From positions 9,985,725-10,049,724 of the forward strand of contig OZ017769.1 in assembly GCA_963969345.1 (NCBI GenBank): 64,000 nucleotides of DNA, written 5' to 3'. The DNA is from Turbatrix aceti. Taxonomy: Eukaryota; Nematoda; Chromadorea; Rhabditida; Panagrolaimidae. Both the position numbers and the translations under genes were made by a program. The notes beneath the pieces are model-generated. The model was not told the DNA's origin and ran no database searches. It saw only the letters and a program-made list of their open reading frames with translations. Shown piece by piece: positions 7,464 through 17,548 of this stretch (within the stretch, counting starts at the first letter, position 1; each line of letters begins with the position of its first letter).

Positions 7464-10400
7464 ATGGATCATTTCAATACAATATCAAGAGATGATCTTC
7501 GTAAAGAAGTTATTAAACTTCTTGATATAATGTCTGGAGGTGTAAAAAGTAAACGAATCCTAACATCACAACAATTAAGATCTATGAGTACCTCAGAACT
7601 TCTGACATTTATTAGAGAACATTTACAAATAAACCAAGCTGAAGTTAGAATTGCCCCACTTACGCTTAAAGAAGTATTTCCCTTCGAAGATCTTATTTTT
7701 AGTGATTACAAAGAAACTAGAAAAGGAATTGTAAGAACAACAACCTATAGAAACAAAAGTAAAGATCTAAATTTTGATAAATACTTTGACCTTTTTGAGA
7801 AAAGAGGAATTGAATATTATATAAGAATCATTACAAAAATAATGAATTCTTTCTTCGAAAAGAACAAAAATTTTGTAATTAATGACATCAGAAGTGATAC
7901 TTCAGTTAAAATATATTTGAAACTAGAATTCAAGCAAAAGAAAGACTCTCAAAAAAGTGAAAACTTTGCTGTAAGATCAGAAACTAAGGAATTGTGTGTT
8001 GGTGAAGATCGAGAAGAATGGTATCATCATGCTTGTCAAGAACTGATGATGAACATGGAGAATTTGCAATCAAGAGGTTCTGGTTGGACTATTTCAGGAA
8101 TAAATTACCTTGAGATGAATCAAACTATGTGTAATTCACCTAGTGGTTCAGCTTATATTCCACTTCCAAAATGTATTGATGTTAAGCATTGTTGTGTTAA
8201 CCCTAAAAATAAGGATGACAAGTGTTTTATGTGGTCTATATTAGCTCATCTTCATCCAGCAAAAGATCATGTTTCAGAAGTTTATAATTATACTCCTTTT
8301 GAAAACGAATTGAATTTTGAAGGTCTAACTTTTCCTATGAAAATTAAAGATATAAATAAGTTTGAGAAGATGAACAATCTTGTTGTAAATGTATTAGAAT
8401 GCACTGAAAAAGGACAAATAAATCCATTACGTCCTTCAAGAAGAATGGACGTAATTTCGAAATTGATGAAGGAAAAACACATTATTCTCTGATCAAAAAT
8501 CTTGATAAACTTATGAATAAACGAGGAGAGCATCAAAAAACATTCTGTGTTAGATGTCATTGCTCTTATAATGTAAATATGAATGATAAGAGTAGATCAA
8601 ATTATCACAGACACCTCGAGGACTGTGGTAAAAACAAACCAGTTTCACACAAATTGTCCAAGAAAGAATCTATCAAATTCCGAAATATTAGTAAAACCCA
8701 AAAGCATAGATATGTTATTTATGCAGACTTTGAAAGTATCATTGAGAAATATCAAAGAGCACTAGATAATCCAAATATATCTTGGACTACTAATGTTGGA
8801 AAACACATTCCAGCTGGATTTTGTGTCATAGTAGTTGATTCTTTCACCAAAAAAATGTGTAGTATCAAATCTTATATTGGACATAATGCTGCTTTAGAGT
8901 TCAACAAACACATCATTAAAATATCTCAAGAAATTATGCAATTCGGTAATGAGAAAATGAGAAAATTAACTCAAAAAGAATGGACTTTTCATGATGAGAA
9001 TAAAGAGTGCCCTGAGTGTCAAATGAAATATGATTCTGAAGATATGAAAACTACCAAAGTTAGAGATCATGATCATTGGATTGTTGGATGTCTTGAAAGT
9101 ACTAAATATTTGAATGAGCATGAAATTGACATCAAAAATATTTCTAGTAACACAGAAAAATTTATTAGTTTTAGTTACAAGTTACCTTCAGAGACAGATA
9201 ATGTATATGATAGATGTGAATGTAGATTTCTAGATTCTTTTTCTTTCATGCCTTCTTCACTGGATAAACTTGCTAGCAACTTGAGTGAAGATCTTTTTCA
9301 TATTAGTAGAGATTATTACTCTTCTTCCAAAGAAAAATTCGAATTGATGCAAAGAAAAGGTGTTTATCCATATGAGTACATGGATTCTTTCAAGCGATTT
9401 CAAGAAACAAAATTGCCAAGTATTTCAGCATTTTATGATTATCTAAATGGTAAAAAATGCTCGCAAAACGATTATCTATATGCTAAGTTAGTTTGGAATA
9501 AAATGAACTGTAAAAATTTAGAAGATTATACTGAAATTTATATGATCAATGCACAGCATTCACTTTCGCGTCAATCGAGCGTGAAAATGCATTCATTCGC
9601 GCATATAGTGTTGACTTTGGCAGCTTCGCGCATTGGCATTTTTAAATTGTTAGTGACGGCATCTGCTATAATGACTAGAGCAAGTCCTGAACTTTCAAAC
9701 AAGCCACCAACGGCACGAAAACGTTGATTTTTGGCACAGATATAGTGATTTCCAGTTTCGATTTTAAATCGTCGATTGCAGCCGTTTAAGGCTACAACTG
9801 AACAATCGGGTCAGCAGAAAGTTCCATCAGGTTGGTATCTGTCGATATAGCCAAGGGCCGTTTGCTGAACATCAAAGAGGACCGAGATTCCTCACATAAA
9901 CTGTTTTACCCTATAAAAACGATCTGTTTGCTTTTTGTGCTCATGCAAAATTGGAGAACTTTCTTTTTAGGAGTGCGTGTTTTTGATAATTTGTGCAAAT
10001 GCGTGCGCATTTTTATAGGGTAAAACAGTTTTTGTGAGGAATCTCGGTCCTATTCGATGTTCAGCAAACGGCCCTTGGCTATATCGACTGACACCAACCT
10101 GATGGAACTTTCTGTTGACCCGATTGTTCAGTTTTAGCCTTACACGGCTGCAATCGACTGCTCAAATTTTTTACTTGAAAAGGCTGCAACTATGGCAAAA
10201 CTGAACATTTTTAGGTCATCGAGGGCTTGTTTGGAAGTTCAGGACATGTCTTATTCAATACCCTAGATGCCATCTCTAAGAATTCAAAAATGCCATTGCA
10301 CGAAGCTGCCAAAGTCAACACTATAAGTGCGAATGAACGCGCTCATTTTTTTTTCGATTGTCGCAAAATAAGGGGAAAGTGAATGCTGTGTCAATGATGT

Positions 10401-11778
10401 CCTTCTCTTGGCAGATGTTTTTGAGAATTTTAGAAACTTGAGTCTCCGGGTTTATGAACTTGATCCTTGTTGGTATTTCACAAGTCCTGGATTAGCTTGG
10501 GATGCTATGTTGAAAAAGACTAAAGTAGAATTAGACGTACTCCAAGATGTTGAGAAATACTTGATGATTGAGAAGGGAATAAGAGGTGGAATAGTTAATG
10601 CTGTTAAAAGATACTCTAAGGTTAATAATAAATACACTAATACTTTTGATCCATCAATTCCTTCAAATTATCTATTGTACTTAGATGCCAATAATTTATA
10701 TGGTTGGGCAATGTGTCAAAATTTACCTACTGGAGATTTTCAATTCGAAACTCAATCTTCAATTGATATTCTCAATGATGAGAGTTTAAAAATAGAGGAC
10801 TATATTGATTATTTGAAAAATTTAGGTAAAGGATGTATTTTCGAAGTAGATTTGGAATATCCTAGGGATTTACACTCAAAGCACAATGATTTTCCTTTGT
10901 GTCCAGAAAATGTGAAAATTGACAATCAAACAGTAAAAAAGTTATGCAATACCTTATTTGATAAAGAGAAATATGTTATTCACTATGAAAACTTATTGCA
11001 ATGCCTGCAATTAGGTCTTAAAGTCAAAAAAATTCATAGAATTATAACTTTTGAAGAAAGCGATTGGCTCAAAGAGTATATTGAGATGAACACAAATCTT
11101 AGGAAAAATGCTAAAAATGATTTTGAGAAAGATTTTTTTAAACTGATGAATAATAGTGTTTTTGGAAAAACAATGGAAAATGTTAGAGAAAGAGTTGATG
11201 TCCGTTTAGTTACTGATGAAGATAAAATAATTAAACTAGCATCAAAACCGAACTACAAAAGACGTGTTCAGTATAACAATGTATTAGTTGCTGTAGAAAT
11301 GGAGAAAACCAATATAACACTTGATAAACCTATTTATGTCGGTTTTGCTATTCTAGATCTGAGTAAGTTGTTGATGTATGACTTTCACTACAATGTTATG
11401 CAAAAGAAATATGATGATAATATTAATTTGTGTTATCAAGATACAGACTCTCTTATTTATGAAATTTTTACACCTGATCTGTATGAAGATATTCAGAAGG
11501 ATTCCATCTTGAAGAAAGAATTTGATTTCAGTGATTATCCACCTTGTCATCACTTATACTCCACAGAAAATAAAAAAGTAGTTGGCAAATTCAAAGATGA
11601 ATTGAATGGTTTAATAATGGAAGAACTTTTAGCCTTGAAACCGAAACAATATGCATATAAAATTGCTGAAGAAACACGTGAAAACTTTAAAGAGTATTAT
11701 AATAAGAAGAGTCAGGAAGAAAAAGAGAATCCTAAACTCCCAAAGGTACCAAAACCTGGAATTTTATTTTTAATTTTT
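7464..11778 (+). pseudogene. pPolB: Protein-primed family-B DNA polymerase of a Polinton, broken
   Basis: Segment 1 (7464-8492) holds the N-terminal region with the RGSGW motif and a CFMWSILAHLHP motif typical of Polinton polymerases. Segment 2 (about 8480-9551) is in another frame. It carries a Cys/His zinc-finger pattern (CVRC...H...C) and the exonuclease motif YADFESI (8718-8738). Segment 3 (10,391 to about 11,765) has polymerase motifs A (YLDANNLYG), B (KLMNNSVFGKT) and C (YQDTDSL). The first break is an apparent extra CA dinucleotide near 8478-8481. Around 9065-9130 the usual ExoII segment (F-H-N-L-x-G-Y-D type) is not found, which suggests an in-frame internal deletion. An 839-bp transposon splits segments 2 and 3. 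The usual C-terminal end is missing where the element meets other sequence. In intact elements the enzyme copies the element from a protein primer. This copy cannot make a full enzyme. Confidence 0.85.
9546..10396. mobile_element. 839-bp foldback DNA transposon (nonautonomous) with 6-bp target duplication TCAATG
   Basis: The inserted unit is 9552-10,390. Its ends are inverted repeats starting CACAGCATTCACTTT and ending AAAGTGAATGCTG followed by TG. The two arms, about 9552-9925 and 10,010-10,390, pair over most of their length, so the element is almost one large hairpin. TCAATG stands at 9546-9551 and again at 10,391-10,396. Leaving out the insert and one copy of TCAATG keeps the polymerase frame, so the duplication call is solid. 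No transposase is encoded. A 6-bp duplication is unusual for common cut-and-paste families. The CAC-start ends are shared with several superfamilies, so I leave the superfamily open. Confidence 0.85.
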
Positions 11779-11780
11779 AG

Positions 11781-12941
11781 AACAATTGTCAAATACCAAC
11801 ATTGAATTTGATACTATAGTAAATTTAAACAAAAAACTCTCCGACTTGATTAACCGCCGAATGTTGCTTACAACCTATGCCGAAGAATTGGCTCAACAAA
11901 TTGAAAAAGTACAATCAGACAAGGAAAAGTTTGTCGAAGATGCGACCGGTACGCTTAAAGAATGCATTGCAAATATTACTCACGAATACGACGACAAGGT
12001 GGCCGAGTTGCCAGTCATCGACGGCGTTGAATTAGAATTAGTGGAGGAAAACAACGAAACTGTTTTTGAAAAATCAATAATTGTGTCCAAGCCTGAAATC
12101 CAAATTTTCGATGGAAAACAATTGGTGGAAAACAAATCTCAAACGTCAATTGAACTTTTAATTCCGTCTCCAGAAACTATTTTAAGCGCAATCAAAAAGT
12201 ACACCGAAAAATATTTTGATGATTTCAAAAATATTTCTGATGAAAAAAACTTTTTTCACGCTGCTGCGTGTTCAAATTGGCACAAGTACATACATACAGA
12301 GACAAACGAACATGATGAACAGATTGATCCCTGCATCAACGAATTGCTCTTGTCTTCAGCAAAAATATTATCAACGAATGTGCAGTATCCATTGTCGCTC
12401 GCTGATGTCGACAGGATTATTCATTCACCAAATGTGCAACTTTATGATGGCAATAAGCAACGCTTATTTGTTATTTTAGACCCCGCGCTGCGCGTTTTAT
12501 TAACAAATCTTCCCGATATCATTGCTTCAAAATGCAACCGCTTTTTCTTAATTTATGATTCGGAAACAAAAAGATTTACTCCAGTACCTCGAAGAACACA
12601 AAATGTAAGATTCACACTTTTTTCAGATTTTTTAAAAACAAAGAGTCACCGTATTTTAGATGACATGGATTTGTTATAAATGTTTTTGTTATAAACCATC
12701 TCAACACAACTGCCAAAGAAGTTGTCCAATCTGTTTGCGGAAAACCGACGTTTTTAAATGCTTTAAACCATCTCCAGAATCTGAACACTTTATTTGCCCA
12801 AAATGTGACGCTTTTTGTCAGACAACTGATTGCTTCGAAACCCATCAAAACCTCTGTCCTCGGCCAGCTCAAAGCATTCACAATGAAGTTTTTCAATTAA
12901 TTCAAAGAACCACGACAACAGAAAATGACTCTGAAATATGA
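11781..12941 (+). CDS. Coiled-coil / Cys-rich (zinc-ribbon-like) protein, copy 1, first exon not seen
   Basis: Two exons are clear: 11,781-12,604 and 12,660-12,941, with a 55-bp intron (donor GTAAGA, acceptor ATTTTAG, phase 0). The first exon begins right after an acceptor-like TTAATTTTTAG, so an upstream exon is expected, as in the paralogue at 16,380-17,548. The upstream exon is missing because the Polinton block abuts this intron. The protein has a coiled coil (residues about 5-75), a central domain with a conserved NFFHAAACSNWHKY stretch, and a C-terminal domain of about 90 residues with regularly spaced CxxC pairs and a CQ...CFETHQNLC motif, probably zinc-binding. The NFFHA stretch faintly resembles the cysteine-protease OTU motif but lacks its catalytic Cys arrangement. 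No known family is recognised. Codon use and GC differ from the Polinton, so this is a host gene or separate cargo. Confidence 0.7.
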
Positions 12942-13041
12942 AATTTTGCAAATCAAATAGGGTATCATTTGATCTAATGTTTGATTCACAGACATTAGTA
13001 TGATACCTTCAAACTATGTAGATCTATGCAAAATTTCATAT
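12936..13041. repeat. 106-bp imperfect hairpin (MITE-like) overlapping the copy-1 stop codon
   Basis: The ends ATATGAAATTTTGCA and TGCAAAATTTCATAT are perfect inverted repeats. Inside, GGTATCAT...TCTAATGT pairs with ACATTAGTATGATACC. The left end supplies the TGA stop of the Cys-rich exon. No clear target duplication is seen. It is either a short MITE or a structured 3' end. Confidence 0.65.
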
Positions 13042-13186
13042 CGTGCTTGTTTATTTTAAATTTTGTTTTTAATATTTATGTTAAACATATTTTTTTTGAC
13101 ATAAACTCTTTGACACTTTCCTTGTAAGTGTACACTTATTAGTTAAGTATATTTTTACTTGCATTGATTAATTATGTATGTTTTAG

Positions 13187-13492
13187 GACAAACAGATTTG
13201 TTTTAAATGTTTTCGCTACAAACCTCAGATTCACAACTGTGATCAACGTTGCCAACTCTGTTTGCGCAACAGTAAGCATTTCGGTTTCTCTTGCAAGCCG
13301 TATCCTGAATCAAACCCAATCATTTGCTCCAAGTGCAGTGCTTTTTGTCAGAACAGAACGTGCTATGACGCTCGTTACAATATCTGCCCTCTACCTGTTC
13401 GGGAACTCCGCAACGACGTCCAAGAATTAATTTCAAGTATTGAATTATTATTGTCACTTGTAAAAACACTGAAGAAGACACTAAGTAAATAA
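13187..13492 (+). CDS. Second (tandem) copy of the Cys-rich terminal exon
   Basis: After an acceptor ATGTTTTAG, a frame in the same phase (0) as exon 12,660-12,941 encodes a second version of the Cys-rich domain: ICFKCFRYKP, CQLCLRN, CSKCSAFCQ, then CYDARYNIC, ending in a short Leu/Lys helix. It keeps nearly all cysteines of the first copy. The two exons could be alternative last exons of one gene, or the second could belong to a separate truncated duplicate, since no second coiled-coil exon lies between them. Conservation of the cysteines and an intact frame argue for function. Confidence 0.6.
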   Translation, partial: DKQICFKCFRYKPQIHNCDQRCQLCLRNSKHFGFSCKPYPESNPIICSKCSAFCQNRTCYDARYNICPLPVRELRNDVQELISSIELLLSLVKTLKKTLSK

Positions 13493-14755
13493 AAGAACAG
13501 AAAAATCGAGTTCAAATAAAAACAAATTCTGGACCAAAAACGCGATATGCGCGAAATTCTACAAAACGATGCTCTCACAGCGAAGTTGCAAAGAACGTTC
13601 ATCACACTTCAACGTAACCAGCTTTCATGTCGCTGAATATAGCGCGATCCTTCAATTACTTTTCCGTTGCTTTCGTGCGTTTTTTCTTCATTTATGTTAT
13701 TTTCATTAGTTTTCCACTAGTTGAAGCACGTGCCGCCTTGGGTAACTCGTTTTTCGTTGCTTATGATCATTTTTTTTTGATTTTGGAATCGTTGCTTCCG
13801 GATTTTGATCTCATTGAACCCGGATATGCGATTAAAGATTCGCGTTTTGTACTGGAATCTTCCAGCATTGTGTCGTCACTTGTTATTGAACTTTTGTTGT
13901 GAATCATGGGGCATTCATTAATCTAGATGTGGTTTACGTTAGTTGCGTCGGTTGCGAAGTTTTTATATCGATGTTTTATATGATTTTGAACTTAAGCTAT
14001 GTATCTTTACTGTTTTTGGAGGAGTTTTTTGTTTCCTGGATGACAAAAAAGGTTGAATTGTCGTTTTTTCTAACAAAATTGTAGTTTTTGTGTTATTTTT
14101 GTGATTTTAGGTATTCGGAGTAACGTTTGAATGAATTTTACTTTTGATCGGTTTATTTTTATATGATTACGTGAAATAACATAAAAAATCTCGACATTTG
14201 TTACTTTTCAATCGTTTGTAATACAACGATTTTGTTAGGTTCTTTGTTATTTCGCATAACATCAAAACGTAGATTTTTTATTACTTTTGGTGGATTATTG
14301 CATAACATGACGTCATTTTGTTACTTTTGCTGCTATCGTATTTTTTTGGTTTACGATTATTTTTGTTACTTTTGCAAAAGATTCCACTTTGTTACGTTTT
14401 AGGCTTACTTGAGTGTTTTTTGTTTTTTTACGTTCAATTTTTGTGTTTTTTGTTCATTTTCCTGTGTTATCTGGTTTTTCCACGTGATTTTATCGTGATT
14501 TACCGTGCGATCCGTCATTTTTTGTTCTTTTTTTCCAATTTTGTTTCACGCGCGGTTTTTTGCGGCTAAGGACTATTTTTGAGGTTTTTTTTTGTTTTTT
14601 AGGAGGTGCACGAGCATCCCAACCTTTGGGTCACCGTAAACGTTTATATAGACGTTTATCTGGTCATGCTAATTGCTTGTTGACCGTGTCAACTCTTTTT
14701 CTTTCATTTTTTTCTTACACCCCTTCCTTTCTGAAGAGAACACACGAGAAAGAAG
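13493..14755 (+). other. Intergenic region before CCDC124, T-rich
   Basis: The region holds many T runs and a recurring TTTGTTAC(T/G)TTT phrase, especially 14,200-14,420. Open frames here are low-complexity and hydrophobic because of the T runs, and I do not support any as genes. The last 100 bases, containing CTTTCATTTTTTTCTTACAC, probably hold the promoter or a splice-leader acceptor for CCDC124. Confidence 0.5.
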
Positions 14756-15611
14756 ATGCCCAAGAAATTTCAAAGTGAAAATTCGAAATCCGTTGCTGCA
14801 AAAACACGCAGGGCTGCCGTTCAGGCCGAAAAAGACGAACGCATAAAACGGGAGAAGGAAGATGCACTATGGCGCGATGACGACAAACACATCAATCGTA
14901 AACTTCAGCGAAAGGTTGGCGTTTTTGGAGGTTTTTTATTGAACATTTTTTTTCAGTTTTTTTTCGAATTTTTAATTAACATTTTTTCTGGGGATTTTTT
15001 TAAAATTATTTTTTAGAAAAAAAATTTTTCTCCTGTTTATGAGATTTTTTGAAAACAAAACTGTGGCATTTTTTTACAGACATTTTTTTCAGGAAGAAGA
15101 AGAACGCAAGCGTCTGGAGGCCATTCGACGAAAGGAGCAAAATCGAGAGATGTACGAAGAAGATCTTCGCCAGGCCGCAGCCAAGAAGCACGATACCCCT
15201 CAGAAAATCACCCGTGCCGCCCTCACTGCCCAGCACGAAGCGGAGCAGAAACTCCGCGAGGAGGAGGAAGAACGCCGTCGCCAGGAGGCCACGAAGATCC
15301 ACATCCCGTCCGCGGTCATCGAGGAAAACCTCAACCGCCTCGACCTCGACGCCCACGCGGCCCGAAACGTCGACGACGCTATCCGGGCGCTGAACACGTC
15401 TTCGCCCCTCGCTGGCCCGGGCGGCATCGATCGGCACCCAGAAAAGCGACTCAAGAATGCGTTTGCTGCGTTTGAGGATCGTCGGTTGCCGGAGCTCAAA
15501 AATGAACATCCAAACTTTCGACTTTCACAGCTCAAACAACTTCTCAAACGAGAATGGCAACGATCGCCCGAAAATCCACTCAACCAGAATCGCGTCCTTC
15601 ACATGGCCTAA
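14756..15611 (+). CDS. CCDC124: CCDC124 / Lso2 family ribosome-associated protein
   Basis: Two exons, 14,756-14,914 and 15,093-15,611, join across an intron (AAG|GTTGGC ... TTTTTTCAG|GAA) to give 225 residues, close to the vertebrate protein length. The start MPKKFQSENSKSVAAK is the hallmark N-terminus of CCDC124. The middle is a long Glu/Arg/Lys coiled coil. The C-terminal domain ends with RHPEKRLKNAFAAFE, LPELK, LSQLKQLLKREWQRSPENP and N, all strongly conserved in the family. Yeast Lso2 and human CCDC124 sit in the decoding and A-site region of idle ribosomes and help them restart. The gene is GC-richer than its surroundings, as expected for a highly expressed gene. It stands between two copies of an unrelated Cys-rich gene. 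Confidence 0.95.
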
Positions 15612-15892
15612 CACACTAAAGACCAAAGTCGTCAGCCTTCAGAAGGCAGTAGAAAATCAAGATTACGATACTAGGCGACTGGAGATGAGCATTTTTGATA
15701 TTTTGTCGGATGGTTTTCTATTTTGACTGATTTGATTTTTGTGCTTTTTCGAAAAGTTGTCTGGATCGTTATTGATTTTTTGTTGTTTTTTGAGCGCTTA
15801 AAATACAAAAAAACTGGATTGGCGACGAGGAAGAAAGTTTTGGAACAGGGTGGCGAAGCGGGAGTTGCAAATCAGTGATGTCAAGCAAACTT

Positions 15893-16252
15893 TCGGTCGG
15901 ATCATCCGATCCGAAATCTGAAGATTCGGACGATCCGATTCGAGGGTCCGATCAGACGGATCCGAGTTTCTGAAAAAATTTTGATTTTTTTTTGTTTTGG
16001 ACGCTTTTGCAACGAAAATCGGATGAAACGTGATTCAAATTTTTTTTTAATAAAAATTTGCTTTGAATCTGAATTTTTGTCCTTTTGATTAGGATTCATG
16101 TGTTGAAGACGTAATTTTGAGGCTATTTGGTACTAATTTTTGTAGAAATTCATCCGAAAATTTTAATGATTCGATCCGAAATCCGATGATTTGAATAACT
16201 CGATCCGATACTTCGGATGATCTGATCCGAAACCTTGGATATTCATCGGATG
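15893..16252. repeat. Imperfect inverted repeat rich in GATCCGA words
   Basis: The words GATCCGA and TCGGAT recur many times at 15,893-15,965 and 16,140-16,250, partly in opposite orientation, around an AT-rich centre. This looks like a decayed MITE or a simple-sequence-derived foldback. No target duplication could be assigned. The gap between CCDC124 and the next gene holds nothing else recognisable. Confidence 0.45.
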
Positions 16253-16379
16253 GCATTTCTGAACCTATAAGACCGTATTTTCGTTTCAGAAGGTTTTTAC
16301 TTGCATTTATGACTTTTTTTCGAGGTGCGTTCAAGTTTATGATTTATGACAAGGGAAACATGTTTAATTTCGAGCACAG

Positions 16380-17548
16380 TTAAAATCGTTCGAATAAAAT
16401 TGGCAACGTGTTACTATTTGTATCCAAACTTTTGATAAACGTCAGAACGTCGTCATGAAGTTTCTGCACAGGTCGGGGACAAATTTGTGTGTGAGCATTG
16501 TAGCACTCAGATGTCTGACAGAAGGCCCCGCACTTGGAGCACAGTATAGGGCTTGATTCCGCAAATGGCTTGGAACATTCGAGAACTTCCCTGCTGCGCA
16601 GACAGATCGGGCAATGTCGTTTGCATTCGTGGGAGATAGACTGGAATCGGAAGCATTTTAAACACATGAATTTTCCCTAAAATTTGTGGTAAAAAATTTA
16701 CAAAATTTAAATTATCATAGAGGCTAACTTCTTTTGTACACTTTGAAATGGGAGAAAATATACTTGTTTCTGAGTCGTAAATCACCAAGTGGGGGTAGCA
16801 AGTTGACGGAATGACTTCTGGAAGATTGGTCAGAATAACGCGCAGCGAGGTGTCCAGGACTACAAAGTGCCGCTTAATGCCACCCAGCAAGTGAATGATC
16901 CGGTCGACTTCAGCGAGTGATAACGGATATTTTGTGTCTGGCGATAGCTTTGCTTTTGACATGACGTAATTGGCTCGGGAGTCAATGCAGTTTTCATTTT
17001 CCGTGGAAACGTATTTTTCCCAGAAAGAACACGAAACTGCATGAAAAAAGTTGTTTTTCGCCGGAACATGGCGGCAGTCGACGGAATATTTCTTGGCGTA
17101 CATTTTGACTGTTTCAGCTGTGCTTAAGACGGTTTCAGCTTTTGCTAGAGTGAATTTTTGCGGCTCCGGTTTTTCTTCGACGACCAAATCGACGTCAGCA
17201 ATGACAGGCAGCTTGGCGGTCTTGTCCTCGTATTCGTCGACGATTTTGGCGATGCGTTCCTTCCTTTCGAATTCCAAGTTTTCGATTTTCTGATCTATAT
17301 TGACGTTGACACCTTCAATGCGTTCGGCCATTTCTACCGTGTACGTGGTCAGCAGTTTCCGCCGCTGCACCAGTTCGAATACTTTTTTGCTAAACTTGAA
17401 GAAACCATCCGACCTAACACTGGCTCGAGACATCTGTCCTACAAAAAAAATGATTTATAAAATCTGTACAAGTTTTTGAACTTTACTTACTCCGAATTTT
17501 CGTGATCGTAGCGTCAATTGCTTTGATATTTTTAGACAACGACGACAT
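16380..17548 (-). CDS. Coiled-coil / Cys-rich (zinc-ribbon-like) protein, copy 2, complete
   Basis: Three coding exons on the minus strand join in frame: 17,548-17,491, 17,438-16,729 and 16,676-16,380 (donors GTAAGT and GTTAGC, acceptors TTGTAG and TTTTAG). They give 354 residues. Exon 1 encodes a short helical N-terminus (MSSLSKNIKAIDATITKIR). Exon 2 encodes a coiled coil (Leu/Glu/Arg heptads), then the central domain with NNFFHAVSCSFWEKYVS, a PLSLAEVDRIIHL helix and VVLDTSLRVILTNLPE. Exon 3 is the Cys-rich domain: CLKC, CPICLR, CSKCGAFCQ, CYNAHTQICP. Every block has a counterpart in copy 1 at 11,781-12,941. I do not recognise the family. Binding of zinc, nucleic acid or protein by the last domain is an inference from the CxxC spacing. 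Confidence 0.75.

Larger units (their letters stand above)
1..11780. mobile_element. Decayed Polinton/Maverick element (virus-like DNA transposon), left end outside window
   Basis: This block differs sharply from the rest of the window. It is AT-rich, its genes lack introns, and they are packed on both strands with gaps of 0 to about 200 bases. Diagnostic Polinton genes are an A32-type packaging ATPase (3204-3986) and a protein-primed family-B polymerase (7464 to about 11,778). A DUF8207-like protein, a penton-like protein and a membrane glycoprotein-like gene support the call. No integrase, adenain-type protease or major capsid gene is seen, and no terminal repeat is found at the right edge, so the copy is partial or extends left of the window. 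Broken frames in two genes show that it is no longer intact. That it is a Polinton follows from family knowledge. The right boundary at about 11,765-11,780 is inferred from the loss of polymerase similarity. Confidence 0.85.

Noticed and set aside
12100..12350. OTU-type cysteine protease in the Cys-rich gene family
   Set aside because: Only the NFFHA-like stretch resembles the OTU motif; the catalytic Asp-Gly-x-x-Cys layout is absent.
15006..15583. Minus-strand frames of 127-167 codons
   Set aside because: They lie opposite CCDC124 exon 2, which is certain.
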